A stretch of DNA of 64,000 nt. Source: Clostridium sp. GTDB taxonomy: Bacteria; Bacillota; Clostridia; Clostridiales; Clostridiaceae. Where the stretch lies: the NCBI GenBank assembly GCA_015058405.1, contig SVCL01000056.1, positions 1 to 64,000 on the forward strand, given 5' to 3'. The notes beneath the pieces are model-generated. The model ran no database searches. It worked only from the letters and a program-made list of their open reading frames with translations, and was not told the DNA's origin. A program made the translations under genes and the position numbers. Of the stretch, positions 17,340 through 26,168 are shown piece after piece (positions within the stretch are counted from its first letter, which is position 1; each line of letters begins with the position of its first letter).

Positions 17340-18890
17340 ATGAAAAAATTAAGTTTTGAAAATAAAATTATAATATTAGCTATTTTTATAACATTAATTC
17401 CATTAATTTTATCTTATTTAATATTTTATAGTGATAAGATTATTGGATATGATGAGGAAGTTAAAGGTACTCTTAAGACAGTAGCTTTTTCACTAAGTAA
17501 TGATAGTTCTATTATAGAAAAGTTAGCTTATAAGGAGAATGATAAATCTATTCAAGAGCATACTAAGAAGTTTATTACGGAAATTAAGGATGTAGATATA
17601 ATAGTCATAGGGGATATGACTGGGGAGAAGTATTCACATATTTATGAAAATCAAATAGGAGAAAAATATGTGAATGATGATAATGAAAGGGTAATAAAAG
17701 AAGGTGTTGGATATTATTCTCTTATGGAAGGTTCTGCAGGGGTTACATTAAGAAGGTTTGAGCCGATTTTTTATCAAGGTAATCAAGTTGGCTTTGTTAT
17801 GGTAGGAAAGTACAGAACAGGTATAAATGAAATGACATTGCGTATCACTTTAATATATGTGGTTTTATTTGTGATTTCTTTTATAGTAGCCGTATTCTTA
17901 GCTAAGAAATTTGCAAAAGTTATAAAACGAGCAACTCTTGGAATGGAACCTGATGATATAACAACCTTATATAAAAAGCAAAATATTATAATAAATAATG
18001 TTAAAGAAGGAATAATTGCTTTAAATAAAGAAAATGAAATTACAGAAGTAAATAAAGAATGTTATAGGTTATTTGAAAATTATCCGCTAGATAAAGTGTT
18101 AGAAAGGTTAAAACCATATATAAATGAAAGAAAAAGCTTCGATATGAAGGAACTAATCATTAATGGTAAAAAAATATTTGTTACTTTAAGTTCAATGTTT
18201 GAAAATGAAAATTACTATGGTATGATTATAACTTTTAAGGATAAAGAAAATATTAGTAAGTTAGCCAAGGAGATAACAGGTGTAGATGAAGTGGTTAAGA
18301 ATTTAAGAGCCACTATTCATGAATTCAAGAATCAGTTACATGTTATTTTAGGACTTTTAGAGTTAGAAGAATATGATGAGGCTATAGTATTTATTAAAAA
18401 GATACAAAGGATTAAAGAACAAGATGGAATTAAGTTTAATACTATTGAAGATCCATATATTAGGGCTGTTATGATATCTAGAGAATTAGTAGCAAGAGAG
18501 AGAAAAATAGATTTTAAGTTAAATGATGAGTCTTTTTTATATGAAAAACATGATTTAATAAATTCATATGATTTAGTAACTATTTTAGGAAATTTAATAG
18601 AAAATGCTTTTGAAGCGTGTGTACTTAATGAAAATGTTAAAGGAAAAGTTGAGGTATTTCTATATGAGGATAGTGAAAAGATATTAATAGAGGTTCAAGA
18701 TGATGGTAAAGAAATTGACAAGGAGTTAAAAAATAATATATTTATAGAAGGTGTATCTACAAAGGGGAAAGGAAGAGGCACTGGTTTATACTTGGTTAAA
18801 AATCGTATTGAATTGTACAATGGAGAAATAAATATTATTGAGAATATAGATGAAAAGATATTTAGGGTAATTATTTTAAAGGGAGACTAA
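17340..18890 (+). CDS. DcuS/CitA-family sensor histidine kinase
   Basis: The 516-residue kinase has an N-terminal helix (10-30), an extracytoplasmic PAS/Cache sensor (about 31-170, with GVGYYSLMEGSAG), a second helix (about 172-195), a cytoplasmic PAS domain (about 210-310), the phospho-acceptor segment ATIHEFKNQLHVILGLLEL and an HATPase domain (NLIENAFEAC, GTGLYLVKNRIEL). This is the arrangement of citrate, malate and C4-dicarboxylate sensors. Its position next to a permease and dehydrogenase suggests it senses the acid they handle. The response regulator follows after two bases. Confidence 0.92.
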   Translation: MKKLSFENKIIILAIFITLIPLILSYLIFYSDKIIGYDEEVKGTLKTVAFSLSNDSSIIEKLAYKENDKSIQEHTKKFITEIKDVDIIVIGDMTGEKYSHIYENQIGEKYVNDDNERVIKEGVGYYSLMEGSAGVTLRRFEPIFYQGNQVGFVMVGKYRTGINEMTLRITLIYVVLFVISFIVAVFLAKKFAKVIKRATLGMEPDDITTLYKKQNIIINNVKEGIIALNKENEITEVNKECYRLFENYPLDKVLERLKPYINERKSFDMKELIINGKKIFVTLSSMFENENYYGMIITFKDKENISKLAKEITGVDEVVKNLRATIHEFKNQLHVILGLLELEEYDEAIVFIKKIQRIKEQDGIKFNTIEDPYIRAVMISRELVARERKIDFKLNDESFLYEKHDLINSYDLVTILGNLIENAFEACVLNENVKGKVEVFLYEDSEKILIEVQDDGKEIDKELKNNIFIEGVSTKGKGRGTGLYLVKNRIELYNGEINIIENIDEKIFRVIILKGD

Positions 18891-18892
18891 AG

Positions 18893-19561
18893 ATGATAAA
18901 GGTATTAATAGTAGAAGATGATCCTATGGTAGCACTTATTAATAAAAAATATTTAGAAAAGGTTGGAGAGGCAGAAATTTTTGGTCCAGTTACTACTGAG
19001 AAAGAAGTAATTAGTATTGTAAAAGATAAGAAGATAGATTTGATATTATTAGATGTATATTTACCTAAAGAAAGTGGGTTGAATATATTAGAATCTTTAA
19101 GAAATAAAATGTATCTAGTAGATGTAATAATGATAACCGCAGCTAATAAAAGTGATGAAATTAAAAAAGCTTTTGCATTTGGTGCAGTAGATTATTTAGT
19201 AAAGCCTTTTGAATTTACAAGGTTTGAGGAAGCAATTAATAAATATAAGTTGAAAAATAAAATATTTAATAAAAGTGAAGTAATTGAACAAAGGGATATT
19301 GATAGTATTTATGATAAAAAGGTAGCTGAAGAATTGCCTAAGGGATTGAATAAGAGAACTCTAAATAAGGTAATAAGTTTTTTAGAGGAAAACTCTGATA
19401 AGGTGTGGACATTAAGAGAAATTGCAGCAGAATTGCAAATAAGTAATGTTACTATAAAAAAATATATGGATTATTTAGAAAGTATTGAAATGCTTAAAGT
19501 ACAATTGACTTCTGGGAATATAGGAAGACCTGAACTTAAATATTCGGTAAATATAAATTAA
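18893..19561 (+). CDS. CitB/DcuR-family response regulator
   Basis: This 222-residue protein has an N-terminal receiver domain with acidic pair EDD (8-10), phospho-acceptor Asp in LILLDVYLP and a conserved Lys in YLVKPFEF. The C-terminal winged helix-turn-helix is TLREIAAELQISNVTIKKYM. It is the cognate partner of the kinase just upstream and the two form one transcript. The likely target is the permease-dehydrogenase operon, by location only. Confidence 0.92.
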   Translation: MIKVLIVEDDPMVALINKKYLEKVGEAEIFGPVTTEKEVISIVKDKKIDLILLDVYLPKESGLNILESLRNKMYLVDVIMITAANKSDEIKKAFAFGAVDYLVKPFEFTRFEEAINKYKLKNKIFNKSEVIEQRDIDSIYDKKVAEELPKGLNKRTLNKVISFLEENSDKVWTLREIAAELQISNVTIKKYMDYLESIEMLKVQLTSGNIGRPELKYSVNIN

Positions 19562-19665
19562 AATAAGCTTATACAAAAAATAGTATAGGTGTTATAATAT
19601 ACATAAGTATAAAAATACTTTAATGTATATTATTTGTAATAGCAAAAGATAAGGGGGCATTTTGT

Positions 19666-19830
19666 ATGCAAATTGAAAAACACAAATATTTAGGATTTTT
19701 AGGTTTAATTTCATTAGTTGGATTAAAGGGGTTTATGACTGGAAATTATTTATGGTTTTTATTTTTTATTAATTATGCATGGTTTACTTTCTTTTATGAA
19801 AATAGTCCTGTATATAAAAGAAATATCTAA
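19666..19830 (+). CDS. Small membrane protein, 54 residues
   Basis: AAGGGGG lies nine bases before ATG at 19666, and the frame MQIEKHKYLGFLGLISLVG runs to TAA at 19828-19830. Two hydrophobic helices are separated by GFMTGNYLWF. The aromatic, glycine-rich pattern resembles short DUF3796-type proteins, a weak likeness. It has its own downstream hairpin, supporting a real gene. The role is unknown. Confidence 0.6.
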   Translation: MQIEKHKYLGFLGLISLVGLKGFMTGNYLWFLFFINYAWFTFFYENSPVYKRNI

Positions 19831-19857
19831 TTAAATATTTTGTGATTTTGAGCGTAT

Positions 19858-19889
19858 AGCGTATTAGAATAGTAGTGTTTTAATACGCT
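19858..19889 (+). terminator. Terminator after the small membrane protein gene
   Basis: AGCGTATTA and TAATACGCT arms (19858-19866, 19881-19889) are followed by TTTATTTATTG. Confidence 0.6.
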
Positions 19890-20031
19890 TTATTTATTGT
19901 TTACGAACTAATAGATTTTGTTATAATAAAAGGTTTTTAAGTTAAAATATACATTGGAAAAGTTGAAAAAATATCTTTATTATAGTATAATATAGCATAA
20001 AATTGTAATAAGTTTTAGGGAGAAAGTGATA

Positions 20032-21114
20032 ATGTTACCAAATAACGATATGTCAAGTAATAAAGAAGCTCCTAAAGGTGTTAGAAATAAAAGGAGTAAA
20101 AAGAAGTCCAAAAGAAGTAAATTACATTTGAAATCTATGTGTGCTTATATAATATTTATATTTATTTTTACAATAATTTCAGTTCCGTTTATGCTACTTT
20201 ATGGTCCATTTGAAAATGCAAAGAAAATGTTTGTTGGAACTGCAATGGATTCTATGAATTATCAATGGCTTGCTACAACATTTCTATCACAAGAGAAAAT
20301 TGATGAAATATTAACGTCTAATGAAGAAAAAGATTACATTACTAATGTTATGAATACTCAAGATGATAGCTTTATTGAGATTCCTGCAAAAAAGGATGAT
20401 TCCATAGAACTAAAGAAAATTAGTGATGAGAATAATAAGTTTACTGGATACGCATTAATAATTGATGATCCTACTAGAGTGAAGGTAGGGGTTTCGTCAA
20501 AGTTATTTACAGAAGGTGAAAAGGTTTCTGAGATAGCAGAGCATAATGAGGCGGTGGCAGCAATAAATGGAGGATATTTCACAGATAAAGATGGAGAAGC
20601 AACTTATACTGGAAATGGAGCTATTCCTGTAGGTTTTTTAATGTCAAAGGGAGAAGTAAAGCAAAATAATGAACCTAATAAAGAAGAACCTATAGTAGCT
20701 TTTACTAAAGAAGGAAGAATGATAATTGGTGAAACTACAGCTAATGAATTATTAAAGAAAAAAGATAATGATAAGGATACTGTAGTTGAAGCTATGACTT
20801 ATACTACTACGCTTATAAAGAATGGAAAAGAAGTACCTATTGGTAAAGAAGAAGGTTCATCACCTAAAACAATGATAGGGCAACGTCTTAATGGGCAAGT
20901 TGTAATGGTGGTTTTAGATTCTGATTTTCCAGGAGGAAGACTTTGCGCAACTGTAGAAGAAGCACGTACTGTAATGATGGATTTAGAATGTTATAATGCT
21001 GTTAAATTAGATGGTGGTAAATCAACAACTATGTACCTTAATGGAGATGTAATTAATAATCCATCTTATAAAATGGGTGAAAGACCTATATCAGCTGGAT
21101 TTATAGTTAAATAA
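20032..21114 (+). CDS. Membrane-anchored phosphodiester glycosidase (NAGPA domain)
   Basis: The protein has a basic N-terminal tail (RNKRSKKKSKRSK), one membrane helix (about residues 45-65) and an outside domain of the NAGPA/DUF2233 phosphodiester glycosidase family. Family hallmarks are EAVAAINGGYFTDKDGE and the C-terminal VKLDGGKSTTMYLNG. The family removes sugars linked through phosphodiesters; surface polysaccharide or lipid intermediates are plausible targets. I prefer ATG at 20032 over the GTG at 20026 because of the spacing to AGGGAGA. The next gene begins 18 bases on. Confidence 0.85.
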   Translation: MLPNNDMSSNKEAPKGVRNKRSKKKSKRSKLHLKSMCAYIIFIFIFTIISVPFMLLYGPFENAKKMFVGTAMDSMNYQWLATTFLSQEKIDEILTSNEEKDYITNVMNTQDDSFIEIPAKKDDSIELKKISDENNKFTGYALIIDDPTRVKVGVSSKLFTEGEKVSEIAEHNEAVAAINGGYFTDKDGEATYTGNGAIPVGFLMSKGEVKQNNEPNKEEPIVAFTKEGRMIIGETTANELLKKKDNDKDTVVEAMTYTTTLIKNGKEVPIGKEEGSSPKTMIGQRLNGQVVMVVLDSDFPGGRLCATVEEARTVMMDLECYNAVKLDGGKSTTMYLNGDVINNPSYKMGERPISAGFIVK

Positions 21115-21132
21115 TTATTGCGAGGGAGATAG

Positions 21133-22143
21133 ATGAAAAAAGTTAGTAAAATAATAATTTGTATAATTTTATCCATTATAATTCAATGTGGAGTATTATA
21201 TTACTTAGATAAAATACTTTTTAAACCATCAAAAGAAGTTCAAGTTGTTAATATTGAAGTTCCAACTCAAACTTTTGATACAGATGTAGAAATACCAAGT
21301 GATGCAGAGAAAATCCAAGTTTCATATAAAGGCAAATATATTACATATTTAAAAGATAATAAAGTTATGCTTGTGAATACAAAAAATTCAGAGGTGAAAG
21401 AAATATTAGAAGGTATAGAAATACTTGATATTGAATGGGTGCCTGAAAATAATACTTTATTTATAGTGGATAAAAAAGATGGAAAAGTCAATGCTAAAAC
21501 ATATAATGCAAGTAATGGGGTACTTCAAGATGTTAAAGAGGTATGTGATTATACAAAAGGGATGTCAATTAAGTCGTTTATTTCAACTTCTGCTCAATAT
21601 ATAAGTGTATCTAATGGAAAAAGTGCAAAGTTTTATAGGATAGATATAGATGAGGATTTAAAAAAGTTAGATAAAAGTGTTGATAAGCTAGGAAGTGCTT
21701 TTGCCTTTTGGCAAAAAGATGTGTTTATCTATGAGGATTTAAATCATAAAAGATTTTACAGGTATACTAAAGGAGAATCTAAGAAATTATCTTTTAGTAA
21801 TCCTAATAATCTTACCATTATAAAAGCAGCTGGAAATATGATATATATGGGTGAATATACTGCAGATAATAAAATATCTAAGTTAATTTATGGAGATGAT
21901 GAAAAAGCTCCATCCTCATGGCAAACTATAAATCTGAAAGAACCTATGGAAACAAAAGATATATATGTTAGTGAAAACAATGAAATTTTTGTTGTATATG
22001 AATCTATAAATAAAATTGAAAATATTACGAAGAATGAAACTATAACTTATGAAGGTAAGTTTGTTTCTATTAATAATAGAGTAATTTGTTCTTTAGATAA
22101 TAATAAAATTACATTAAAAAGTGTAAAGGATACGGTAAAGTAG
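21133..22143 (+). CDS. Membrane-anchored beta-propeller-like protein of unknown function
   Basis: The 336-residue protein has an N-terminal signal anchor (residues 7-28) and an extracytoplasmic domain with repeating beta-strand blocks (KGKYITYLKDNKVMLV, DIEWVPENNTLFIVD, NNEIFVVYES), reminiscent of TolB/WD-type propellers. No catalytic motif is seen. It is probably co-transcribed with the phosphodiester glycosidase upstream and shares the strong terminator downstream, so the two may act together at the cell surface. Confidence 0.65.
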   Translation: MKKVSKIIICIILSIIIQCGVLYYLDKILFKPSKEVQVVNIEVPTQTFDTDVEIPSDAEKIQVSYKGKYITYLKDNKVMLVNTKNSEVKEILEGIEILDIEWVPENNTLFIVDKKDGKVNAKTYNASNGVLQDVKEVCDYTKGMSIKSFISTSAQYISVSNGKSAKFYRIDIDEDLKKLDKSVDKLGSAFAFWQKDVFIYEDLNHKRFYRYTKGESKKLSFSNPNNLTIIKAAGNMIYMGEYTADNKISKLIYGDDEKAPSSWQTINLKEPMETKDIYVSENNEIFVVYESINKIENITKNETITYEGKFVSINNRVICSLDNNKITLKSVKDTVK

Positions 22144-22192
22144 ATATATGTTTATGACGATATTTAATATTGTCATAAACATATATTTTTTT
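22144..22192 (+). terminator. Terminator of the glycosidase operon
   Basis: Perfect 15-base arms at 22144-22158 and 22172-22186 are followed by a run of T residues. Confidence 0.85.
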
Positions 22193-22274
22193 GCATATAA
22201 GTATAGTTTTAAAGAAGATGCGATAAAATATCAATAAACTGTTGTTAAGTAATGATAAAATTAGATAATTAGGA

Positions 22275-22283
22275 TTATCCACA
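22275..22283 (+). other. Single perfect DnaA-box sequence
   Basis: TTATCCACA matches the DnaA consensus exactly and lies in the region before the rhodanese gene. One isolated box does not make an origin. It may be chance or a minor DnaA site. Confidence 0.3.
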
Positions 22284-22336
22284 GGGGTAAATAAAATAAT
22301 TATTATATTATTGTATAAAAAATAGGAGGAAAAAAT

Positions 22337-22648
22337 ATGTTTGGTTTTACAGATAGTAAGGTAATAGATATAAATGAAATTGATGATTACATAGGGAAAA
22401 TCAACTTAATTGATATAAGAGAGCATCATGAATTTAGAAGTGGAAGTATAAAGACAGCAAAGAATATACCTATGGGTGAACTTTTAGAAGATCCTGATAT
22501 GTATTTAGAAAAGAATAAAGAATATTATATTATGTGTAGGTCTGGAGTAAGAAGTGCTAGAACTTGTAAAGAATTAAAAGCTAAAGGATTTAATGTACAT
22601 GATGTAACTAGTGGAATTATTTTATATGAAGGTGAAAATAGAATTTAG
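22337..22648 (+). CDS. Single-domain rhodanese-like protein
   Basis: The 103-residue protein is one rhodanese domain: NLIDIREHHEFRSGSI near the start, PMGEL in the middle and the active-site loop MCRSGVRSARTC with the catalytic Cys. It may carry or transfer sulfane sulfur in the cytosol. An AGGAGG ribosome site lies just upstream. It is followed 76 bases later by an ATP-cone protein in the same direction. Confidence 0.9.
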   Translation: MFGFTDSKVIDINEIDDYIGKINLIDIREHHEFRSGSIKTAKNIPMGELLEDPDMYLEKNKEYYIMCRSGVRSARTCKELKAKGFNVHDVTSGIILYEGENRI

Positions 22649-22724
22649 TAAGTTTTTAATAATATTTTATTTAAATATCTAATAATAAATTACGCATAAT
22701 ATTATTAGAGGTGGTGAATATAAT

Positions 22725-22991
22725 ATGAATGTTATTAAAAAAGATGGTAGAATTCAAGAATTTGATGAGAAAAAAATTAATATAAGCTTGATGAGTTCTA
22801 CTAGTAGTGTAAATGGTGGAAAGTTAAATGAATCTGATATAAGTATTTTAGTATCAGATATAACTAGAACTATTAATGAGATTAGAAAGGATGGTTCTTC
22901 TACATCTAGTTATGAAGTAATTGGAGTTGTTTCTAGTGTGTTAATTCGAGATGGATTTAAAGAAATATTAAAGTCTTATCTGGAATATTAA
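22725..22991 (+). CDS. Free-standing ATP-cone domain protein
   Basis: The protein is only 88 residues, almost entirely one ATP-cone: VIKKDGRIQEFDEKKI at the start and YEVIGVVSSVLIRDGFKE at the end. ATP-cones normally sit at the N-terminus of ribonucleotide reductases or in NrdR, where they bind ATP/dATP. Here no zinc ribbon or reductase domain is attached, so this is a stand-alone nucleotide-sensing module of unknown partner. GAGGTGGTGAATA supplies the ribosome site. Confidence 0.85.
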   Translation: MNVIKKDGRIQEFDEKKINISLMSSTSSVNGGKLNESDISILVSDITRTINEIRKDGSSTSSYEVIGVVSSVLIRDGFKEILKSYLEY

Positions 22992-23222
22992 ACTTAAAAA
23001 ACATAATATCATTTTTGGGTTAAAAAATAATTCTATAATGTTTAAGAAAACGAGGTTTTTTTATTAAATTGAGAAGTTTTTGAGTTGAATAATAGTAAAT
23101 TCGACAAAAAGAGTTGAAATATAAATATTATATTAAATTGTACAACTTTTTAATAAATTAATTTTCTGATAAAATTTAAAATGTAATTTTATAAATATAC
23201 AAAAGAAAACAGGAGGAAGAAC

Positions 23223-24641
23223 ATGTCAGAAGAAAATAAACTGAGATGGTATAACCTTGCACTTATGGCCTTCGTAGCAGTATGGGGATTTGGAAATGTT
23301 GTAAATAACTTTGCAAATCAAGGTCTTACAGTTATAGTATCTTGGGTATTAATTATTGTTTTATATTTCGTACCATATGCATTAATGGTAGGAGAACTTG
23401 GATCAGTATTTAAAGATGGTAAAGGTGGAGTAAGCTCATGGATTAGAGAAACTATGGGAGCTCAACTTGCTTATTTTGCAGGGTGGACTTACTGGGTTGT
23501 ACATATACCATATTTAGCACAAAAACCTCAAGCTATATTAATAGCATTAGGATGGGCTGTTAAGGGAGACGGAACATTAGTAAGCGATATGAGTACTATT
23601 ATGGCTCAAAGTATAATACTTATAACATTCTTATTCTTTTTATGGGTTGCATCAAGAGGGATAACATCATTAAAGACTATAGGAACAATAGCTGGTACAT
23701 CTACTTTTATAATGTCTTTATTATACATAGTGTTAGTAGTTGCAGCACCTGCATTAACAGGGATGGAAATAGCAACAACAGATATAAGCTTAAAAACAAT
23801 AGTTCCAAAGTTTGATTTTACTTATTTAACTACACTATCAATGTTAGTGTTTGCAGTAGGAGGCTCTGAAAAGATATCTCCATATGTAAATAATACTAAG
23901 AATCCTACAAAGGAATTTCCTTTAGGAATGATTAGTTTAGCAATAATGGTTGCGATTTCTGCAATACTTGGTTCTGTTGCAATGGGAATGATGTTTAATG
24001 CAAATGCTATTCCAAAGGACCTTATGATGAATGGACAATATTATGCATTTAAAATGTTAGGTGAATACTATGGATTAGGAAACTTCTTCTTAATAGTATA
24101 TGCTTTAGCAAATATGACAGCTCAAATATCAGCTTTAGTATTCTCAATAGATGCACCGCTTAAGGTATTATTAGCAGATACTGATGAAAGATATGTACCT
24201 AAATCATTAACTAAGACTAATAAGTATGGAGCACCTATAAATGGATATTTCATGACGGCAATATTAGTTGGTATATTAATAATAGTACCTGCTCTTGGTA
24301 TAGGTGATATGAATACATTATTTAACTGGTTATTAAAACTTAATTCTGTAGTTATGCCTTTAAGATATTTATGGGTATTCTTAGCGTTTATAGCTTTAAA
24401 GAAAGCTAAGGATAAGTTTAACTCAGAATATAAATTTGTTAAAAATGATAAAGTAGCTTTAGGTTTTGGTATTTGGTGTTTTGGATTCACAGCTTTTGCT
24501 TGTATAATGGGAATGTTCCCATCATCCATTGAAGCTTTTACTAGTGAGTGGTGGTTCCAAGTAGTACTAAATGTAGCAACACCATTTGTTCTTTTAGGTT
24601 TAGGACTTATATTACCTAAGTTTGCTAAGAAAGATAAGTAA
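23223..24641 (+). CDS. APC-superfamily amino-acid permease (GadC/YjeM-like)
   Basis: The 472-residue protein has about twelve hydrophobic helices and begins LRWYNLALMAFVAVWGFGNV, the N-terminal block of the glutamate/GABA-type antiporter branch. KGGVSSWIRETMGAQLAYFAGW is characteristic of APC transporters, as is the GGSEKISPYVN segment. The substrate is probably an amino acid or amine and cannot be fixed from sequence. It is monocistronic, with a strong GGAGGAAG ribosome site and a dedicated terminator. Confidence 0.85.
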   Translation: MSEENKLRWYNLALMAFVAVWGFGNVVNNFANQGLTVIVSWVLIIVLYFVPYALMVGELGSVFKDGKGGVSSWIRETMGAQLAYFAGWTYWVVHIPYLAQKPQAILIALGWAVKGDGTLVSDMSTIMAQSIILITFLFFLWVASRGITSLKTIGTIAGTSTFIMSLLYIVLVVAAPALTGMEIATTDISLKTIVPKFDFTYLTTLSMLVFAVGGSEKISPYVNNTKNPTKEFPLGMISLAIMVAISAILGSVAMGMMFNANAIPKDLMMNGQYYAFKMLGEYYGLGNFFLIVYALANMTAQISALVFSIDAPLKVLLADTDERYVPKSLTKTNKYGAPINGYFMTAILVGILIIVPALGIGDMNTLFNWLLKLNSVVMPLRYLWVFLAFIALKKAKDKFNSEYKFVKNDKVALGFGIWCFGFTAFACIMGMFPSSIEAFTSEWWFQVVLNVATPFVLLGLGLILPKFAKKDK

Positions 24642-24647
24642 TTAATT

Positions 24648-24712
24648 ATATAAAAAAAGAATAAAATATATTTTTAGGTTTACTAAAGATGTATTTTATT
24701 CTTTTTTTTATA
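24648..24712 (+). terminator. Terminator of the APC permease gene
   Basis: Twenty-one-base complementary arms (24648-24668, 24692-24712) are dominated by A and T, with a T-run in the right arm. Confidence 0.75.
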
Positions 24713-24864
24713 TAAATGAGGTATTGAATATTTTTCTAGATATGTAAAAATAAATTTGGAGGAGTAATAAATAAAAATATATATTGTTATAAAAAATAAT
24801 GATAAAGATATATATTATGATATAATAAGAAATAATATATTAAAAATAAAATGAGGTAATTGGT

Positions 24865-25134
24865 ATGAATAATAGAGGTTTACAGACAGTAGTTTATATT
24901 CTTATAGGTTTGTTAGTAGTAGGTTTTATTTTTAGAATTTTACCATACCTTTTATTAGGTGGTATAGTAGCCTATGGAGCATATAAATGTTATAAGTTTA
25001 TAGAATCTAAATTTGGAAATAAAAATCAAAAGAAATTTCAAGGATATACATATAATAATTCACCAGAACAAGTAGAAAACACTGATGATGAAGATATTAG
25101 TCAGGCTATTGATGTGGATTATAAGGATCTTTAA
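24865..25134 (+). CDS. Small membrane protein of unknown function
   Basis: The 89-residue protein has two adjacent hydrophobic helices (about residues 8-25 and 27-42), a Lys-rich linker and an acidic C-terminus (NTDDEDISQAIDVDYKDL). It begins MNNRGLQTVVYILIG after GAGGTAATTGGT. The family is not recognised. A G-rich/C-rich hairpin lies just downstream. Confidence 0.6.
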   Translation: MNNRGLQTVVYILIGLLVVGFIFRILPYLLLGGIVAYGAYKCYKFIESKFGNKNQKKFQGYTYNNSPEQVENTDDEDISQAIDVDYKDL

Positions 25135-25147
25135 TATATTTTTAAGT

Positions 25148-25172
25148 AAAAGGGGGATTTTTCCTCCTTTTA
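25148..25172 (+). terminator. Terminator before the LysR gene
   Basis: AAAAGGGGGA and TCCTCCTTTT arms (one wobble) are followed by ATTTGG. The loop is TTTT-like. Termination strength is moderate. Confidence 0.55.
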
Positions 25173-25191
25173 TTTGGTTTAGGGGGAAGTT

Positions 25192-26067
25192 ATGAATATT
25201 AGAAAATTAAAAATTTTTTATGCTACGGCAACTAGTTTAAATATGACAAAGGTAGCAAAAGAACTTTATATAAGTCAACCATCTGTTAGTCAAACAATAC
25301 ATGAAATCGAAGAAGAAGTGGGCGCAGTATTATTTGATAGAATTGGTAAAAGAATATATTTAACAGATGAGGGAGAAGTTTATTTAAATTATGTACGTAG
25401 AATTTTAAATTTATATGAGGAAGCATCTGAAAGAATTAATAAGATGTCACATAAAGAAAGTGGAAAAATAAGAATAGGTGCCAGTACAACTATTGGTATA
25501 TATATTTTACCAGATATAATTAGACGATTTGTTGAAAAATATAAAGGTATAGAGATATCTTTGATAATAGAAAATACTGCAAATATTGAAAAACTTATTT
25601 TAGAAAACAAAGTGGATTTTGCTTTTGTAGAAGGAAAAGTAAATTCAGAAGAGATAATTAAGGAGGAGATATGGAGAGATGAGTTAGTTTTAATTTGTAG
25701 TGACAAACATCCTTGGAAAAATAGAAAATTTATTTCTGCCGACGAACTTAAAAATGAAAAATTTATAATTAGAGAAAAAGGAAGTGGAACTAGAGAAGTA
25801 ATTGAAAGTTATATGTACAATAATAATATTGAATATAAGGTTTTTATGGAGCTTGGAAATACAGAAGCTATTAAAAAGTCTGTAGAAGCTAATTTGGGTA
25901 TCGGATGTATATCATCAAAATGTTTAGATAATTTAGAGGAGCTTGGAAGGTTACATGCTTTAAGAATAAGAGATGGCAATATAGGAAGAGACTTATTATT
26001 GATTATGCATAAAGATAAATTTATAAATAATAACATAAAAGAATTTATAAAGTTTTCTTATAAGTAA
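25192..26067 (+). CDS. LysR-family transcriptional regulator
   Basis: The 291-residue regulator has the classic N-terminal helix-turn-helix (SLNMTKVAKELYISQPSVSQ, residues 16-35) and a periplasmic-binding-protein-like effector domain from about residue 90. It is the CysL/YwqM-like type often found beside YeiH exporters, and a YeiH gene follows about 100 bases downstream in the same direction. Regulation of that exporter is a reasonable inference. Confidence 0.92.
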   Translation: MNIRKLKIFYATATSLNMTKVAKELYISQPSVSQTIHEIEEEVGAVLFDRIGKRIYLTDEGEVYLNYVRRILNLYEEASERINKMSHKESGKIRIGASTTIGIYILPDIIRRFVEKYKGIEISLIIENTANIEKLILENKVDFAFVEGKVNSEEIIKEEIWRDELVLICSDKHPWKNRKFISADELKNEKFIIREKGSGTREVIESYMYNNNIEYKVFMELGNTEAIKKSVEANLGIGCISSKCLDNLEELGRLHALRIRDGNIGRDLLLIMHKDKFINNNIKEFIKFSYK

Positions 26068-26168
26068 ATACTTATATAAAGTATTGAAAAATGTATTTTA
26101 CCTTATATATAAACCATCTTATAATAAAAAAGCAAAATAAATATGCAGAATAATTATGAGGTGATAAT

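Noticed and set aside
22275..22283. DnaA box as evidence of a replication origin
   Set aside because: Only one perfect copy, no cluster and no dnaA/dnaN genes nearby.
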